56,005 nt of DNA from Jaenimonas drosophilae (Eukaryota > Euglenozoa > Kinetoplastea > Trypanosomatida > Trypanosomatidae). Each line of letters opens with the position of its first letter. The stretch's first letter is position 1. The translations under genes and the position numbers were made by a program. This document shows positions 29,783 through 40,119 of the stretch, one piece after another. The DNA lies in the NCBI GenBank assembly GCA_030849065.1, contig JASAON010001559.1, positions 1-56,005 of the forward strand, given 5' to 3'. The notes under the pieces were generated by a model that searched no databases, was not told where the DNA came from, and worked only from the letters and a program-made list of their open reading frames with translations.

Positions 29783-30277
29783 ATGGATGGAGGATTCCCG
29801 TTACTGCCGCCCATCAACACCATAGAACACCTCTTTGCCAACTCAGAAGAAGAGGATGTCATGGAGCACAGCCTAGCGAGCCCGCTGGGTGGAGCGGAGT
29901 ACTCGTCGGTAGTGATGGTTGTGCCAGTGGAGGCCATCCCACAACCACAGTGCGAGGATAGATTGCTGGGCCGCTATGGCTGGAGTGTTTCCGAGAGTAT
30001 GAGCGTCTTGGCACTATTGCACCGCATGCACGATGGCACATCATCTGCCGCGCTTCACGAGCTGGGGAGCTCCGAGCCAATCCGCTGTGGCTCCCCAACC
30101 GCGGCGTGGGGGAGCATGAATGAGGCAGAGACGGAGGTGGCGTGTGGCTCATCACTCATTCTCACCTCCAGCGAACATGCCGATGCTGCCGTTGATTACA
30201 TCTCTCCCGATGGTGGAACCGCCATCAGCGTCTCGATGCAAACAACCAGTGACTGGCACAACGGCTCGCTGCAATGA
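29783..30277 (+). CDS. small hypothetical acidic protein
   Basis: The product is 164 residues from the ATG at 29783; an in-frame ATG ten codons earlier (29753) would give 174. It is acidic and rich in Ser, Glu and Ala, with no membrane helix or known motif. A repeated Ser-Ser/Ala pattern and conserved-looking stretches such as LLGRYGWSVSESMSVLALL suggest a real but uncharacterised protein. GC and codon choice match the neighbours. Function unknown. Confidence 0.5.
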   Translation: MDGGFPLLPPINTIEHLFANSEEEDVMEHSLASPLGGAEYSSVVMVVPVEAIPQPQCEDRLLGRYGWSVSESMSVLALLHRMHDGTSSAALHELGSSEPIRCGSPTAAWGSMNEAETEVACGSSLILTSSEHADAAVDYISPDGGTAISVSMQTTSDWHNGSLQ

Positions 30278-31898
30278 ATGCGTTGCATGTGTTGAGACCT
30301 CTACTGCTTCGGAACATATACTACTGCCCCCCCCGCCACAATGAATGGATGATGCATTACCAATTGGCCGCGCGTTCTCCTTCGTGAGAGTCCTGCACCC
30401 CCCCCCCACCCCTCCCCTTTTTTTCCCTCCCACCCTGAGCTTAGATCGTGAGAAGCACACATTCTGGTTGCTTGTTTTTATTGCGATTGTTTGCGTGTGT
30501 GTTCCAACTTCCGCAAGACAGCATCTCATCAGCACCTTCTTCACCACACACACACACACTCAGGATGCTATTCTGCATCCTTTGTTTCCCTTTCTTTTTC
30601 TGCGTGCGTTGCCATAGGCAAGACTGCGTTCGTCTCCCTTCACTTTTTCTTGTTGTTGGTGTTGATGTTGGTGATATCTATGATGCTTCAGCCGTGCAAC
30701 TCTAGATTTCATGTGTCATCTCCTCTTGCTGAGACGAGCTCCTTCTTCCGTTGTTGAGACGAGTGAATCCATCTTTTCTCCGGGCATACTTCAATGTTCG
30801 TGAACCTAAAACCTCTGAGTTCTTGCTTGTTTTTTTTCTTTATCAATAACACATGCTCAGGTTGTTGTTGTGTGTCTTTTTCTTTTCATCGGTGCTGATG
30901 TGATGGCTGATGATGCTCCAACCGCTGCAACGCCTTCCCCCAAACCACAACACTTCACAACGGCTTTTTTTTATGCTGTGAAGGAGGTGTGGGTGAGAGT
31001 GAAGATGACGTATTCGCTGTGCGGCAGCTCAGCACGCCATCCCCAGTTTTTCTTTCTTTTTTTTGTGATCACGTGTCATGCTCCACAAGCATCATCAACA
31101 TCATCAACATCACCATCTTTTCTTGCGCGTCTGTTCGTTCTTATATGTGCCGGAAGCAGGAAGGACGCGTTGCATCACTTCTAAAAAAAACTGGCGTTTC
31201 TCCCCCACAATGATGCCATCACCCCAACGTTCCTCTGTGTGGATGACAACAGGAGTCCGGCGTGCGCATCATGTGTGGGTGTAGGTTTTTTGTGTGTTTA
31301 CTTCAACAAAAAAAGGAAAATATAAAGATGCCTTTCTTATATTATCATGAGCAGATTCGTACTCACAAGCAAGCAAACAATCTTCGTCTTAGAGATGAAT
31401 GATGTACGCTGGGAAGTAGGCAGATGACTGGTGATGAAAAAAAAAATAAGAAGCAGTTTCTGTTGTTTTTCTGTGCTTCTGTGGCCTCTGCTTCTTAAAT
31501 GATGGGCTCACACAGATGCGCAGCAATTCATCCTTGTGCTCGTTTGAAAGATGTTGGATGAAGGTGTTGCGTGTTGTGGTGTGTGGCTCCCTGCGCCCTT
31601 GTCTCCGTTCGTCAGTCCTCCCTCTTCTGCTCCTTGGCTGTGTGCGTGTGCGTGTGTGTGTGTGTGTGTTTCTGTTTGTTGGAGATCAACAACATCATCA
31701 TCGCTGTGGTCGGCGCGATGTGCTATTCTTCTCCGCCTTCACTGAATAAGAGCAATGAGATGAAGTGTATGCGTCGGATGCGAGAAAATGTAAAATGGTG
31801 ATTCATGCTCATTGTCATCTCCCCTTTTTTTCTGTTCGTGTGCCGTAGCAGCTCTGTAGCTTGTACCAGCCACATCTTTATCACCAGCATAGACGTCC
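30278..31898 (+). other. 1.6-kb non-coding region
   Basis: This long spacer has many T-rich tracts, a C run near 30397, a short CA repeat near 30546, CAT/CAA triplets near 31085-31110 and a (GT)9 block near 31652-31669. No convincing gene is present on either strand. It is likely the 3' UTR of the small acidic protein gene and the 5' UTR of the next. Confidence 0.45.
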
Positions 31899-33866
31899 AT
31901 GGATGCGGATAGCGCCGATTTTTTGATGGAGGCGGAGCGCGCACTGCGACTTGCGCAGGAGGCCGTTGCGGCACAGGAGGATATCGTCCGTCAACGCCGA
32001 GCTGCTCACAATCTGGAACCCACCGAAGCAGCCAACCCACACTCATCCAATGCGGCAGTTGTGGTGGATGAGGAGGAGAGAGGTGCTGTGGAGGATGGCC
32101 CGCAAGCCGCACTCCTCGCAGATGCGGAAGCGGCACTACGCATCGCGCAGGAGGCCATGGCGGCGCAGGAACTTCTCCTCGAGCAGCGACGGCAGGCGGC
32201 GGCGGCTGAGGCGGAGGGCGGTACATCTCTGCCCGCCACACAGTCGGCGGCAGTATTGCAGGATGTGAAGATATCATCATCATCTCCCCAACCAACCACG
32301 GTGGAGCAAACATCATCCTCCGTCAGCGCTCGCGCTCCAGTCGTGAGGGTTGCCTCCCGCGCACAAGGTGGGCGAGCACACAAGGTGGAGGTTGAGCACA
32401 GCCCACCTACGTCTGCCGCGCGCAAAGCACCACGGTCCACGAGCGCTGAGCAGGCAACCTCACACACCACCTCGGTCGATGATGATGATGATGATGATGA
32501 TGATGCTTCTGCAGTTGCCTTCCACGGGCCCATGATTGAGCTGAGTGGCGAAGACATTCAGCGCATTCGCGACCCCGATGTGCTTCAATTTCTGGAAGAA
32601 CACTCGGAGCTCTTCAGCAAGTACATGCGACGGGATGGGAATGGGGATGGGGAAGAAGAGGGTGTTAGTGGCCGACGTGTGGCCGACAATCCGCCCAGCA
32701 ATTTGCAACACGATTTGGAGGAGCTTCAGCGTGAGATTGATACGTTCATCACCGCGGTGGATCAACATGGGAAGAGCTATCACATTCATGTTGATGATTG
32801 CGGCAGCGTTCATGTACCCATGATGGAGCAGGCGGGAGACGGCTGGATGGAAGAAGATGATGATGAGAGCATCGTGATGGCGCCTCCCCCGCCTCGGGCC
32901 CTCGTGGAGGAGGTTGAGGTGCCCGTTGCCACAGCGGAGCCAGAGGAGGAGGAGGAGGAGAATCCTTCACACGTGGCGAGCGAGATCAACAACACAAAGA
33001 AGGACGATGATGATGTTGCGCGGGAGCCAAAGAAGGTATCGGGCCGACGCTATCGCATGCCTCCGTCTAGCCCAGCGATGAACGCCACTCATCCTCCATC
33101 TGGCCAACGACGGAAGGCGGCCATCAAATCACTCCGCCCCCACCCTCGCACGGGTCTCTCTGGTGGAGCTCAACGTGTATCCACCATCCTCCGCAGCGGC
33201 TTTGTGGATGAGTGCAAACAGAATCCATTTCAGCTCTCCGCGTCTCAGCTGGAGCGATGTGCGGAGGTGGATGCTGCCTTGGTCAAATTTGGTGCTGCAC
33301 GTGGAATGTTGTGGCCGCCATCCTCCTCCCTTCTCACGCAGGAGGTGCTGGAGGAAGACGCCCATGAAGACGGAGGTACGCCTGATGTGATGGGTGGACC
33401 GCATGCCGCACAACATCAAAAAGAACTCGGCAATCGCTATCTAAAAGAGGCACAAGCCGCCCGGAAGCGCGAGGCCATTGAGCGACGCGTGCAGGCACAA
33501 CTCTCCAAACACAAGCAGGATGGTGATCAGCTCGCCCTGCTTGGGGCCATGTACGCTGAAGGTGCTACGCCTTCACCAGCCATGCTCGATGGGCTGAAGT
33601 TGGTGCCCGAAACATCTATTCCCGAGATGCTCGAGCGTGCGCGGGAGGAGGAGATGAGGGCGGTGGCGGAAGGGATTCCGTCGCAACACAAGCCGCGCGA
33701 AGAAACAACGGCCTTCATGCGCAATTTGGTCGATGCGCGCTCGCGTGCCATGGCGTTGATGGAGGAGGCAGAGCGCCACCCACTCACCCACGCGGAGCAC
33801 AAGGAAGAGGTCGAGGTGGCAGCAGAAGTGGAGTCTGAGGAACCCGCAACGGCGGCGGCGGAGTGA
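31899..33866 (+). CDS. acidic low-complexity protein with duplicated N-terminal helix
   Basis: The protein is 655 residues. The N-terminus contains two related helical units of about 26 residues, EAERALRLAQEAVAAQE near 11-27 and DAEAALRIAQEAMAAQE near 73-89. A GAT repeat encodes nine Asp near 194-202. Glu/Asp-rich runs alternate with Ser/Pro-rich linkers. A more ordered-looking segment at about 420-470 contains FVDECKQNPFQLSASQLERC, and charged helices rich in Ala, Arg and Glu follow to the end. No enzyme motif is seen and I do not recognise the family. The acidic stretches and helices could suit a scaffold or chromatin protein, but this is not established. Start is the first ATG, 38 bases after a TTTATCACCAG acceptor-like sequence. 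Confidence 0.72.
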   Translation: MDADSADFLMEAERALRLAQEAVAAQEDIVRQRRAAHNLEPTEAANPHSSNAAVVVDEEERGAVEDGPQAALLADAEAALRIAQEAMAAQELLLEQRRQAAAAEAEGGTSLPATQSAAVLQDVKISSSSPQPTTVEQTSSSVSARAPVVRVASRAQGGRAHKVEVEHSPPTSAARKAPRSTSAEQATSHTTSVDDDDDDDDDASAVAFHGPMIELSGEDIQRIRDPDVLQFLEEHSELFSKYMRRDGNGDGEEEGVSGRRVADNPPSNLQHDLEELQREIDTFITAVDQHGKSYHIHVDDCGSVHVPMMEQAGDGWMEEDDDESIVMAPPPPRALVEEVEVPVATAEPEEEEEENPSHVASEINNTKKDDDDVAREPKKVSGRRYRMPPSSPAMNATHPPSGQRRKAAIKSLRPHPRTGLSGGAQRVSTILRSGFVDECKQNPFQLSASQLERCAEVDAALVKFGAARGMLWPPSSSLLTQEVLEEDAHEDGGTPDVMGGPHAAQHQKELGNRYLKEAQAARKREAIERRVQAQLSKHKQDGDQLALLGAMYAEGATPSPAMLDGLKLVPETSIPEMLERAREEEMRAVAEGIPSQHKPREETTAFMRNLVDARSRAMALMEEAERHPLTHAEHKEEVEVAAEVESEEPATAAAE

Positions 33867-34125
33867 GTGTTGTTGGTGTTGGCAATGAATGCGGTGGTGC
33901 AACAGAGATCACCTCATTCATTGGTGTATATTGAATACTTGTTAGTTGTGAGTTGGGTGGGACAACATCTCCCACTGATGGCCGACCTCTCTTGAATACA
34001 TATGATTTCACATACTTCTTGTTGCGTGTTTTGTGTGCCATGTACGTTAGTCTAACATACCCACAACCAGTTCATCTTTAAAAACAAAAAAAAAGAACAA
34101 AAACACACACAAAAAAAAAGCATTC

Positions 34126-37100
34126 ATGTTTGCCGCCACCAGCCTTGGTGATGCCGCCGTACACTCATTGATTGAGCGCGATAAGCGCAGCCCCTCCGTC
34201 TTTCGGCCACCTAAATTTGTTCGGAGCTCTCTTCCCTCACGTCGCCGTCTCACCGCCACCGCGGAGCCGTGGTACCCCACCCCAGACTTGGCGGCCGATG
34301 TGGCTGCCGCATCGATGCCGGCCAAGCCCGCCAGCGCTCCTCCCATGCCGCCTATGGCTCTCGGCGGCGTATCACCTCTGAAGGCCCGCCCGCGCAGCAG
34401 CCGGCCGCCTGCCCTCAATGATGTGGAGCTCGGCTCCCCATCCAGCACCAGCAGCATCCCCTTCTCTCCGCTCTCCACCACCGTCAGCACCGTCTTTCAC
34501 AAGTTCAGTGACGATGCCACTCGCGAACGTCGCTATCCTGTGGAGATGTTCCTCTCCGTACGCAAGGACGCCTCCCACACCCCACATGGCATCCTGCAGT
34601 GGTGTGTGCGGCAGTACGTGGAGGTGCCGGCGCTCAAGGTGCCCCCACACCTACAGCTCTCCATGAATGAGGTGGTGCGGGCTGAGGACGGCATCACGCG
34701 CGGAGCGTTGGGCTGCGATTTGAGGATTAAGTCGCGATCGAAGCCCGTGCGTCAGACCCACCACAAGGTGATGTCTGTGCTGAGTCGTATCACCCCACAA
34801 AAGTACAAGGAGCTGCTGGAGGAACTGCTTCAGCTGCCCCTGCGGCAGGCGGATGATGCGGAGCTGAAGGAAATTGTGCGGGTCTTCTTTGATAAAGCGG
34901 TGGAGGAGCACAACTTTAGTGAGCTCTACTCACAGCTGGTGAAGGAGCTCTGCACCATGACGGCGGGAGAGCAGGAGCTCGATGTGGAGCTGCAGGACCG
35001 CCTCTTTTGCAATCGCATGAAGCGCCAGCTCCTCGCCACCTGCGAGGATCAGTTTGGCATCCCCGTGGAGCTCACCGAAGACCAAAAGGTGGACCGCACC
35101 ACCGGCATTCCGCTCGATGAGGAGGAGGTGAGCCACAAGAGGCAGCGCATTAAGAACCGTCTTGTTGGCAACGTCAAATTTGTGGGTGAGCTCTACAAGA
35201 AAAATCTCGTGACGGACCAAATCATTGAAACGGTGGTGCAGCGACTTGTGGGCAACTTCGATCCCCAACGTCCGCAGGCCCGTGAGGAGTACGTCTTCGA
35301 GGTCTTTGCGATGCTCATCAAAACCGTCGCGGAGAAATTCAAGACGGTGAAGCCCGGTCTGTTGGCGCGCTTCATCACGATTGCCAAGATGGTGGAAACA
35401 TCCCATCCAAAGAAGCGCGTGCAGTTTTTGATGATGGACCTCGCCGACCTCAACCGCAAGCATCGATGGGTGCCCGAGTCGCGGGTGACGAAGCAGCTCG
35501 ATGATACCCCAACGAGCACCAAGACATCATGCCTCTCCCAGGTGCCATCCTGCTCCTACTCACGTGAATCCATGTCGGAGATGGCGAGCACCGGCGGCTC
35601 CCCGCGGCCGGGGCGGCGCCCCACGTTTGGCACCGCCGCCTACTCCCGCGACGGGGGAAGCTCCAACTTCCTCATTAAGGAGCACACAAACTCCGTCCAC
35701 GGCAACATTAACGGCAATGGCAGCCACGCGCCACATGCATGCGCGGCGGCTCCCCCGGTGCAGCGCTATCAACCCCGTGGACCGGCGATGCCCGCTCCTA
35801 TGCCTCTCCCTCCTGCCGCCAACACCCTCCAATCCGTCAGCCCCACCTTCTCCCGCCGCTCCCTCACTTCCACACACAACAGCTCCTTCGCCGCCGACGA
35901 GGGCAGTGCCTCACTTGTCCCAACCTCCTCCTCCAACGACGGGAGCACCGTGGATATGCGCGAAGTAACTCGTCAACTCGTCGAGACCTTCAACCTCCCC
36001 CACGAGGAGCTCAACGTCCTTCAGCACCTCTCGGAGATGCCCATGAAGTACCGCGTGATGAGCCTCACCCGATGGCTCCGCTACGTCTCTACACACACAA
36101 AGCTGTTCCCCGAGCGCAGCCGTATTTCCAAGCTCTTCGCCCTCCTCCTGGCGCAGCACGTCTTGGAGCCCGCACAGCTGCAGACGGTGCTGTTGGAGTG
36201 GCTCCGCTTTGATGTGAAGAACAGCGAGTACGACGTCTGTCCGCGCATGTTTGAGAACATTGCCCACATGGTGATGGATGCCTACGGCGAGGAATCGGCC
36301 ACAGTGGAGAAGATTGAAGACGTACGTGAGCTCCTCCACGGCGGCTTATTCAATTTCATGCTCCATGAGCTCACCATTGACCGCGGCACCGACCAAATGG
36401 CCACACTCATCAAGGCTGTACATCCCATCACCTCCCAAGTGGTGCAGCTCCTGCGCGACCCCGTCAGCGAGCTCGATGCCCTGCGCACGGCTGTGGAGCA
36501 CCGCTTCCGCCTCCTTCCCTATCTCCTCAGCGTCAGCGGCATCACGGAGAGCGAGATGCCCGGCGGACCAACCCCGGGCAGCTCCACCATGGCGAGCCGC
36601 TTAGGCACGCCGCTGTTGCGCAGCAGCGCGCTGGGCGATTCACTCACCTCCACCGGGCACTACGACCCTCTGACGCAGTGCCTCTCCTTCCCCAAGTTGG
36701 CCAGCGATGTGGAGCTCTCGCTCTACCGTCGCATCTCTGCCGATCCGGCGACGGAGAAGCAGCCCAACGCATGGGTGGATGAGGCGCTGCGCTTGATGGC
36801 CGCGGAGGGCTCCTCCACCAAACTCGCCGGGGCCATCACCCTCATGAAGATTGTTGGCGCGATGTTGGCCTGCTCCTCCGTGTGCGTACATAAGAAGCAC
36901 CTCCTCTCCGCGCAGGACGTGGATATGGCCCTCTCACGCATCCTGGCCGCCCGCCCATCTCCACTGCTGCAATCCGCAGCAGTGATGGAGTTGGTGATGC
37001 ACCATACTCAAGCCCTCACGGAGTGCGAGTGTGGGAATGGCCGGATGGAGAAGCTGCGCGAGGTCTTTGATCGCTGGACCAAGGCCAAGTTGGTGGAGAA

Positions 37101-37215
37101 GACCACCGTACTCAACCATCTTCAGCGTCTGAACGAGGCCACCGCCTACGTCACCTACCACAACTTTATTGCGGAGGTGCCGTGGAGTAAGCTGCTGCAG
37201 GGGATGCTCTGCTAG
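34126..37215 (+). CDS. eIF4G-like translation initiation factor with MIF4G domain (EIF4G1-like)
   Basis: The protein is 1029 residues. An N-terminal disordered region ends in RRYPVEMFLSV (Tyr137-Leu143), which matches the eIF4E-binding consensus YxxxxLPhi and the human RYDREFLLGF layout. A MIF4G domain follows at about 220-465, beginning near TPQKYKELLEELL and including KFVGELYKKNLV and MLIKTVAEKFK, the helical repeat that binds eIF4A. A Ser/Pro/Gly-rich linker (about 470-605) leads to a second all-helical region (about 610-1020), possibly MA3-like. This layout, with MIF4G well inside a long protein, is closer to kinetoplastid EIF4G1/EIF4G2 than to EIF4G3/EIF4G4. The factor should bridge a cap-binding eIF4E and eIF4A on mRNA in the cytoplasm. 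Paralogue identity is inferred. Confidence 0.86.
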   Translation: MFAATSLGDAAVHSLIERDKRSPSVFRPPKFVRSSLPSRRRLTATAEPWYPTPDLAADVAAASMPAKPASAPPMPPMALGGVSPLKARPRSSRPPALNDVELGSPSSTSSIPFSPLSTTVSTVFHKFSDDATRERRYPVEMFLSVRKDASHTPHGILQWCVRQYVEVPALKVPPHLQLSMNEVVRAEDGITRGALGCDLRIKSRSKPVRQTHHKVMSVLSRITPQKYKELLEELLQLPLRQADDAELKEIVRVFFDKAVEEHNFSELYSQLVKELCTMTAGEQELDVELQDRLFCNRMKRQLLATCEDQFGIPVELTEDQKVDRTTGIPLDEEEVSHKRQRIKNRLVGNVKFVGELYKKNLVTDQIIETVVQRLVGNFDPQRPQAREEYVFEVFAMLIKTVAEKFKTVKPGLLARFITIAKMVETSHPKKRVQFLMMDLADLNRKHRWVPESRVTKQLDDTPTSTKTSCLSQVPSCSYSRESMSEMASTGGSPRPGRRPTFGTAAYSRDGGSSNFLIKEHTNSVHGNINGNGSHAPHACAAAPPVQRYQPRGPAMPAPMPLPPAANTLQSVSPTFSRRSLTSTHNSSFAADEGSASLVPTSSSNDGSTVDMREVTRQLVETFNLPHEELNVLQHLSEMPMKYRVMSLTRWLRYVSTHTKLFPERSRISKLFALLLAQHVLEPAQLQTVLLEWLRFDVKNSEYDVCPRMFENIAHMVMDAYGEESATVEKIEDVRELLHGGLFNFMLHELTIDRGTDQMATLIKAVHPITSQVVQLLRDPVSELDALRTAVEHRFRLLPYLLSVSGITESEMPGGPTPGSSTMASRLGTPLLRSSALGDSLTSTGHYDPLTQCLSFPKLASDVELSLYRRISADPATEKQPNAWVDEALRLMAAEGSSTKLAGAITLMKIVGAMLACSSVCVHKKHLLSAQDVDMALSRILAARPSPLLQSAAVMELVMHHTQALTECECGNGRMEKLREVFDRWTKAKLVEKTTVLNHLQRLNEATAYVTYHNFIAEVPWSKLLQGMLC

Positions 37216-38829
37216 AGTGCCGATGGGGCTCACTACGCTGATGATGGGAAGTGAGAGGTGTATGTGGGCGTGGCCCACAACGCCAAAAAAAAAACAATAA
37301 AACACAATGAAAACACTATGGAATGTGAACGTCTTTTTATAGTTTTATTATTGTTGTTTTTTTTATATACATGTGCTGCTCCACACTCCCATACCCCTCG
37401 TCCTTGAACGGTGCTGGCACTTCAACATCCTTTTTTTTTGTGTGGTGCTCTGCTCACTTACTCACTCTCGGTGGGCACTGAGGGTGTGGTTGGGACCATG
37501 GTGCGAGGGAAAGAGGCACGCGACCACCCTACACAGGAACCTCATAAATCCTCATAACAATAAAACCACAACCAGCGGATATGTGCCATCTTCAATGCGT
37601 GGGGCGCACCTCAGCGTTCAGTGGGATGGTGATGATCAATCACCATCCCACTGACTTGGAGGCACAGTGGTCTGCTGGTTGTGTGTTCCCGCAGTGGTGA
37701 GGGAGTTCTTGGGGCAGCCAAACTAAATGGGCGAGAAAACAAAGAGACGCTAACCATTCTACGCAACTATTTCTCCCCCTTTCATTTCATCTGTATGTGG
37801 ATGCCAACTCTTGGCATTGCTCCACAGGCCTCCTGCGCCAGCAGAGGCACGTGGAACAACGCCATAAGTGGAGGCACGCCTCCTCGCTTCTGTTGTTTTG
37901 AGCTCTTCATACCGCTATCGTAACTTTTTCAGCTCTTCTCCCTCTTCTTTGTTTGCACCATTGATTTTGTTGTTGTTGGCGTACAACTCACCCCTCCCCC
38001 TCCTGCGAGCCACCACCACACATGGGCTTTCTTTTCTGTTGTGTGTGTGTGTGTGCGTTTGAGTTGTACGTGGAACACGTTTGATGATGATGTTTTCCCC
38101 ACTCCACTTTTTTTGTGTATGTGTTATGGGGGGTCTGCTCTAAACTCGTGTGGTCGATGAGAGCATTTTTGTTGTTGTATTGTTTGCCAAGAAGAAGAGA
38201 TGGGGACTAGAGCAAAGTGGTGAGGAACACTCATGTGTGATGGCATCCGCTCCATGTTATGTGTTGTGTTGAGGTGTGCGAGCACAGTTTTTTTTTTTGT
38301 AGTGGTTCTCGGGCGCAGTCTCTGCGATGACGTTTTTTTTTCTTCCCCTCTTTCTTGTTGGTTGGTGGTTAGTGTCGGCCATGCCCCCTGAGTGTCTTTG
38401 TATGTTCTACCACCTCTCTTCACCTTCATTCAAAGAGTTGTATTCATTCAGTCTGTGATCTCGTGTGTGATGCTGGTGCACCTATCCTGGAAGGCAGCAA
38501 AGACGATGGTGAGGGGGCTACACACCTCATGTCTGCAACGCAAAGCAGCGACAAATGCAAAACCCCTCACTCGCTCCACAATCGAGTTCAGCTTCGCTCC
38601 AATTCAGTCTGATTGTTGTTGTGTTTTTTATTTCCTTTTATATGCAGCTAACTCTCGAACCTCTTCCCTCCTCATCCAGCCACAATGTTGCAGTGCTCAT
38701 GAAGGTTCCTAACTCGTTGTATCTTCACCTCCCTCTCACCATCATCATCATTAGCTGCCCCATCTTCTGCAACAACCTGCAGAAGTCTCTAGCGAGATAC
38801 TCACTATCGCTCCTCCTCCTCTCTTCATC
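37216..38829 (+). other. 1.6-kb non-coding region after eIF4G
   Basis: The region has T-rich and GT-rich tracts, a (GT)7 block at about 38041-38055 and a perfect 16-bp hairpin at 37618-37654. A candidate acceptor for the next gene is the tract ending near the AG at 38752-38753. Open frames are short or in conflicting phases. It is likely the 3' UTR of eIF4G plus the 5' UTR of the reductase. Confidence 0.5.
37618..37654. other. perfect 16-bp hairpin with five-base loop
   Basis: CAGTGGGATGGTGAT at 37619-37633 is followed by loop GATCA and its exact complement at 37639-37653. A flanking T/A pair extends the stem to 16 bp. It lies 400 bases after the eIF4G stop, probably in its 3' UTR. A stem this long with no mismatch is unlikely by chance in a spacer this size. 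Confidence 0.85.
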
Positions 38830-39723
38830 ATGGGCCGAGTATTGTTTGGTGCCTTGTCTGCGGTTCTCGGCGGAGGCTGCAGCTCACTCTGGCGCACCAA
38901 CACCCACGAGGAGCCCGCCATTCAGTGTGCCGCCAAGGAGGCCGCCACCTTCACCCCCGACGCCTTCAAGGGCTACAAGCTCATCTCATCCCGCTACGAA
39001 TCCAACGATACACGTCGCTTCGTCTTCGCCCTGGATAGCCCCAGCGAGACCTTCGCGATGCCCGTCGCGTCTTGTGTGGTCGCCAAGTTTACCGATGTGG
39101 ATGGAAAGGAGGTGGTGCGGCCTTACACGCCCATCACCACCAACGGCACCAAGGGCCACTTTGAGCTCCTCGTCAAGAAGTACGAGAAGGGCAAGATGGG
39201 CAGCCATCTCTTCGCGATGCAGCCCGGGGAGGAGCTGCTCGTCAAGGGGCCCTTTGAGAAGATCGCGTACAAGACAAACATGTGGAAGCATGTGGGTATG
39301 ATTGCGGGAGGCACCGGCATCACCCCCATGTATCAAGTGATTCAAGCCATCTTAGGAAACCCAAAGGATCAGACCAAAATCTCGTTGATCTACGCCAACA
39401 ATCAGCGCAAGGACATCCTCCTTGCCAATGAGCTCACGGAGATGCAGAAGACCTTCAACAACTTCAACATGTACCTCACCTTGCTGGAGGTACCTCGTCG
39501 TTGGTTAGGTGGCATTGGCTACGTGAACGAGGCGATGCTCACCACCTTCATGCCCAAGCCCGGGGAGAAGAACACGAAGATCTTGATTTGCGGTCCGCCA
39601 CCGATGCTCAAGGCGATTAGCGGCGATAAGCTCTTCGAGAGCAACAAGCCACCACAGCAGGGCTCACTTGGTGGCCTCCTTCGCGACCTGAAGTACTCAG
39701 AGGACCAGGTCTTCAAGTTCTAG
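38830..39723 (+). CDS. NADH-cytochrome b5 reductase
   Basis: The protein is 297 residues, the usual length. Motifs in order are the FAD-binding RPYTP (97-101), then the flavin-stacking region KGKMGSHLF, the pyridine-nucleotide motif GGTGITPM (160-167), and CGPPPM (254-259) near the C-terminus. The enzyme transfers two electrons from NADH through FAD to cytochrome b5, supporting fatty-acid desaturation, elongation and sterol synthesis. The N-terminus MGRVLFGALSAVLGGGC could be a membrane anchor, a mitochondrial signal or an acylated end (Gly2), so location is uncertain. A MAPR protein and an FMO-like enzyme in the same array are also redox or heme proteins, but they are not adjacent. The first ATG follows a CT-rich stretch. 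Confidence 0.93.
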   Translation: MGRVLFGALSAVLGGGCSSLWRTNTHEEPAIQCAAKEAATFTPDAFKGYKLISSRYESNDTRRFVFALDSPSETFAMPVASCVVAKFTDVDGKEVVRPYTPITTNGTKGHFELLVKKYEKGKMGSHLFAMQPGEELLVKGPFEKIAYKTNMWKHVGMIAGGTGITPMYQVIQAILGNPKDQTKISLIYANNQRKDILLANELTEMQKTFNNFNMYLTLLEVPRRWLGGIGYVNEAMLTTFMPKPGEKNTKILICGPPPMLKAISGDKLFESNKPPQQGSLGGLLRDLKYSEDQVFKF

Positions 39724-40119
39724 TGTTCTTTGCAGCCTCTCCCACACACACACACACACATACCGCGCGTTGGCAGAGGTTAGCTTGAACAACGCCTTCT
39801 CGTCAGGGGTTAGCACTACCGGCGGCTCACGGAAGGATTGGTGTGCGGGAGAAAGAGCTCCCCGACCTCCTCCCGCACAGACATCGCTGGATAAAGCAAT
39901 AGGATTGAGGTAAGCAACTGTGATGCACTCCCAGTCCCGTACCACAGAAGATGAATGGGATACTCCAGACACGTGTGATGCATTTTCCTGCTCTCTTCTG
40001 TTCATGATCTTCTCACATAAATCTGTGTAGGAGCTTTTGCTTTTGTTCTCTCCGCTAGTTCTCGACGGCACATCCTATTCCTCCTACACCCACACACACA
40101 CACACACACACAATCAACG
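39724..40119 (+). other. non-coding spacer with two CA microsatellites
   Basis: This 396-base spacer has (CA)9 at about 39743-39760 and (CA)11 at 40091-40112, the second ending only seven bases before the next ATG. CT-rich stretches lie between them. No gene. Confidence 0.55.
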
